Of a stretch of 26,701 nucleotides of DNA, positions 24,317-26,701 are shown piece by piece. The position numbers and the translations under genes are program-made. This DNA is from Elusimicrobiota bacterium (GTDB lineage Bacteria; CG03; SLGR01): the NCBI GenBank assembly GCA_012511615.1, contig JAAZFS010000233.1, positions 1-26,701 on the forward strand, given 5' to 3'. Under the pieces are notes generated by a model, which was not told where the DNA came from, did no database searches, and saw only the letters and a program-made list of their open reading frames with translations. Each line of letters starts with the position of its first letter. Within the stretch, counting starts at the first letter, position 1.

Positions 24317-25888
24317 TTACTTTACCTTCCTATTTTCCTTGACCACTTCCAATCGATTTAACGCCGACAAATATGCCAAGGCTGATGCCTTTATAATATC
24401 TGTCGAGGTTCCCCTTCCCAAAAATTCCTCAGATAGATCCTCTTCTTCCCTGAGAAGAACAGTAACCTCTCCAAGAGAATCACATCCCCGTGAGACAGCC
24501 TTTATTCTGTAATCCTGCAGGACGGCGTCAATGCCGGTTATCTTATTTATTGCCCTGTAGCAGGCATCAACCGGTCCATCTCCAGTGGCGGCCTCCTGTA
24601 TAAGAATATCTTTTTCTCCGGGTCTCATTATTTTCAAACGGACTGTAGCACTTGGGACAGTACTTGAGCCAGATAGCATATGAATATAGTCCAGCTCATA
24701 GGTTTTACTCACAGAACCAAGCTGCTCTTCTACAAGAGAGAGAAGTTCGTCATCATATACCTGTTTTTTCTTATCCGCAAGTGTTTTGAAACGCTCAAAA
24801 AGAGAGCTCATATCTATTTTTTTAAGATCTACTCCCATCTGTTTCAGGCGCTCATTTATCGCGTGGCGACCTGAATGTTTGCCAAGATAAAGCGTCTCTT
24901 TTTTAGTGCCCACAGATTCAGGCGTCATAATCTCATAGGTGAGCTTATCTTGTAAAACCCCGTGCTGGTGTATCCCTGCCTCATGTCTAAAAGCATTTTC
25001 GCCCACAATCGCCTTGTTACGCTGAACACTCAAGCCTGAGAGGCGACTAACCAGAACAGAAGTCGGAGATATCAACTGAGTTTTGATACCAGTGTCGGCG
25101 CCATATATATCATTTCTCACATAGAGACTCATGACAATCTCTTCCAGTGCTGCATTTCCAGCACGCTCCCCTATTCCGTTTATTGTGCACTCAACTTGAC
25201 CAGCACCAGCAAGAATCGCTGCAAGAGAATTAGCTGTTGCAAGTCCGAGATCGTTGTGGCAATGAACACTTACTGCCACATCTTTCGTCAGGGCATTTCT
25301 TACCTCTTCGATGATACGGGCAAATTCTACAGGCATGGTATAGCCCACCGTATCAGGTATATTAATTGTCCGGGCTCCAGCCTCGGCCGCAGCCTGTACA
25401 ACTTTTAAGAGATAATCTAATTCGGTACGGGTTGCATCTTCTGCTGAAAATTCAACATCCGGACAAAGAGATGAGGCAAGCTTAACAGCCTTTATTGTCT
25501 CCTCAATCACCCGGGTTTTACTCATCTTCAGCTTAGCTTTTCTGTGTATAGGGCTGGTCGCTATAAAGGTATGTATTCGGGGTTTTTTCGCTCTTTTAAT
25601 AGCATCCCAAGCACAGCGGATATCCTTTTCCACAGCCCTGGCCAGACCGCTTACAGCAGCCTTTTTTAATTCAGATGAAACCTTTTTAACTGCTTCAAAA
25701 TCTCCAGCACTGGAAATAGGAAATCCAGCCTCTATAACATCCACCCCAAGACGCTCCAGCTGGTGGGCAATCTGGAGTTTTTGCGCTATATTCATACTCG
25801 CCCCGGGACATTGCTCTCCATCCCGGAGCGTAGTATCAAATATAATTATCCTTCTATTTTCTTTATTGGGATTATTTACTTCAGCCAC
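24317..25888 (-). CDS. leuA: 2-isopropylmalate synthase LeuA
   Basis: First committed leucine step: condenses acetyl-CoA with 2-oxoisovalerate. The 523-residue protein has the HMGL-like TIM barrel with FDTTLRDGEQCPGASM near residue 17 and the metal-binding SVHCHNDLGLATANS. A linker follows (HQHGVLQDKLTYEIM, KHSGRHAI), then a full LeuA regulatory domain (about 390-505) that normally senses leucine. The start is GTG at 25888 inside the 3' end of ilvC (13-bp overlap); GGAG directly abuts it, so initiation may rely on coupling to ilvC. Confidence 0.97.
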   Translation of the reverse strand: MAEVNNPNKENRRIIIFDTTLRDGEQCPGASMNIAQKLQIAHQLERLGVDVIEAGFPISSAGDFEAVKKVSSELKKAAVSGLARAVEKDIRCAWDAIKRAKKPRIHTFIATSPIHRKAKLKMSKTRVIEETIKAVKLASSLCPDVEFSAEDATRTELDYLLKVVQAAAEAGARTINIPDTVGYTMPVEFARIIEEVRNALTKDVAVSVHCHNDLGLATANSLAAILAGAGQVECTINGIGERAGNAALEEIVMSLYVRNDIYGADTGIKTQLISPTSVLVSRLSGLSVQRNKAIVGENAFRHEAGIHQHGVLQDKLTYEIMTPESVGTKKETLYLGKHSGRHAINERLKQMGVDLKKIDMSSLFERFKTLADKKKQVYDDELLSLVEEQLGSVSKTYELDYIHMLSGSSTVPSATVRLKIMRPGEKDILIQEAATGDGPVDACYRAINKITGIDAVLQDYRIKAVSRGCDSLGEVTVLLREEEDLSEEFLGRGTSTDIIKASALAYLSALNRLEVVKENRKVK

Positions 25889-26701
25889 TCCATCATACCT
25901 CTGAGTTTACTGCCGGTCTTTTCAATCAGATGATTTTTCATTTCTTCCCGTTTACGGTTAAACATTGGGCGGCCATCTTTATTCTCTTTTATCCACTCGT
26001 CTGCAAACTCACCGCTCTGAATTTCGGCCAGAATTTTCTTCATCTCTTTTTTGGTATCATCCCCTACTATCCTCTCTCCGCGGGAGTATTCTCCATACTC
26101 AGCCGTATCAGATATAGAATAGTTCATATATGATATGCCCTTAGCATAAACTAAATCTATGATAAGTTTCATCTCATGCAGGCACTCAAAATATGCAACC
26201 TCTGGTTGATATCCAGCCTCTACAAGTGTTTCAAAACCCTTTTTAATTAGTTCCACCACTCCGCCACATAGAACTGCTTGTTCACCAAAGAGATCTGTTT
26301 CTGTTTCTTCGGTAAATGTAGTCTCTATGACACCAGCGCGAGTTCCACCTATAGCTTTAGCATAAGAAAGAGCAAGATCCTGGGCCTGGCCAGAAGCGTC
26401 CTGTTCGACAGCAAAAAGCATGGGTACACCGTTTCCTTCTTCATAAACGCTTCTTACAATATGTCCAGGGCCTTTTGGTGCAACCATTACGACATCACAG
26501 TTGGCCGGAGGTTTAATCTGTCCAAAACGAATATTAAATCCATGTGAGAAGCCCAACACTATTGAATCATTGGCCTCTATAGCAGGAGCTATTTCTTCAA
26601 AAACCTTGCCCTGAATTTCATCTGGAAGGAGTATCTGAACCCAGCCGACGCCGTCCATGGAAACAGCTTCTTTTGCGGAAACGGGTTTAAAACCATCCTC
26701 A
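25876..26701 (-). CDS. ilvC: Ketol-acid reductoisomerase IlvC (N-terminus beyond window)
   Basis: NADPH-dependent class I KARI of branched-chain amino acid synthesis. The visible 274 codons begin mid-protein at EDGFKPVSAKEAV and run to the stop. Present are ILLPDEIQGKVFEEIAP, GFSHGFNI, MVAPKGPGHIVR, the Mg-binding TETDLFGEQAVLCGG, YFECLHEMKLIIDLVY and SDTAEYGEY. The Rossmann N-terminus with the cofactor loop lies outside. The frame is continuous up to the window edge, so internal methionines such as that at 26658 are not the start. Overlaps leuA by 13 bp. Confidence 0.96.
   Translation of the reverse strand, partial: EDGFKPVSAKEAVSMDGVGWVQILLPDEIQGKVFEEIAPAIEANDSIVLGFSHGFNIRFGQIKPPANCDVVMVAPKGPGHIVRSVYEEGNGVPMLFAVEQDASGQAQDLALSYAKAIGGTRAGVIETTFTEETETDLFGEQAVLCGGVVELIKKGFETLVEAGYQPEVAYFECLHEMKLIIDLVYAKGISYMNYSISDTAEYGEYSRGERIVGDDTKKEMKKILAEIQSGEFADEWIKENKDGRPMFNRKREEMKNHLIEKTGSKLRGMMEWLK

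Overview
The window is a compact, rather AT-rich bacterial chromosome segment, densely coded and mostly read from the minus strand. Nearly all of it is housekeeping. No phage, IS or CRISPR structure is visible. UGA ends at least seven well-bounded genes (mraZ, rsmH, dnaG, rsmE, dnaJ, asd, leuD), so the standard code applies. Several neighbourhoods resemble Firmicutes and their relatives: grpE-dnaK-dnaJ-rsmE-mtaB-HIT-rpsU, ecfT-truA, and nif3/dnaG/rpoD. The proteins are divergent, however, and I cannot name a phylum. An uncultured lineage is possible.

Layout, from the left. (1) 1-4240 is a division and cell-wall (dcw) cluster on the minus strand: mraZ, rsmH, ftsL, ftsI and a murE cut by the window edge. 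Its probable promoter lies inside the terminator of the preceding unit. (2) 4264-5960 looks like one mixed unit: promoter, tRNA(CAT), tRNA-Val(CAC), a coiled-coil zinc-ribbon protein, a very small RNase P RNA (about 245 nt), a HAMP membrane protein and a terminator. (3) 6116-10564 holds nif3-like, dnaG and rpoD. (4) 10565-11174 has no intact gene, only open-frame remnants. (5) 11175-17450 is a heat-shock and translation operon: grpE, dnaK, dnaJ, rsmE, mtaB, HIT, rpsU. The dnaK frame carries an in-frame TGA at codon 55. (6) 17661-18822 encodes an SDR-type epimerase and a small AT-rich membrane ORF. They are read away from a plus-strand tRNA-Leu(CAG) gene whose promoter shares its -35 element with theirs. 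(7) 19123-19918 is a foreign-looking island with an Imm5-like 'putative immunity protein' and a decayed ORF. (8) 19919-26701 holds ilvC (cut by the edge), leuA, leuC, leuD, asd, ecfT and truA, a branched-chain amino acid and aspartate-family operon running into a transporter subunit and a tRNA-modification gene.

The main points of interest are the reduced RNase P RNA, which seems to lack P8/P9, P13/P14 and P18 together; its place in one apparent transcript with two tRNAs; the interrupted dnaK; the promoter nested in a terminator before mraZ; and a recurring -10 form TAAAA(T/C/A) 17 bp after TTGAC(A/T).
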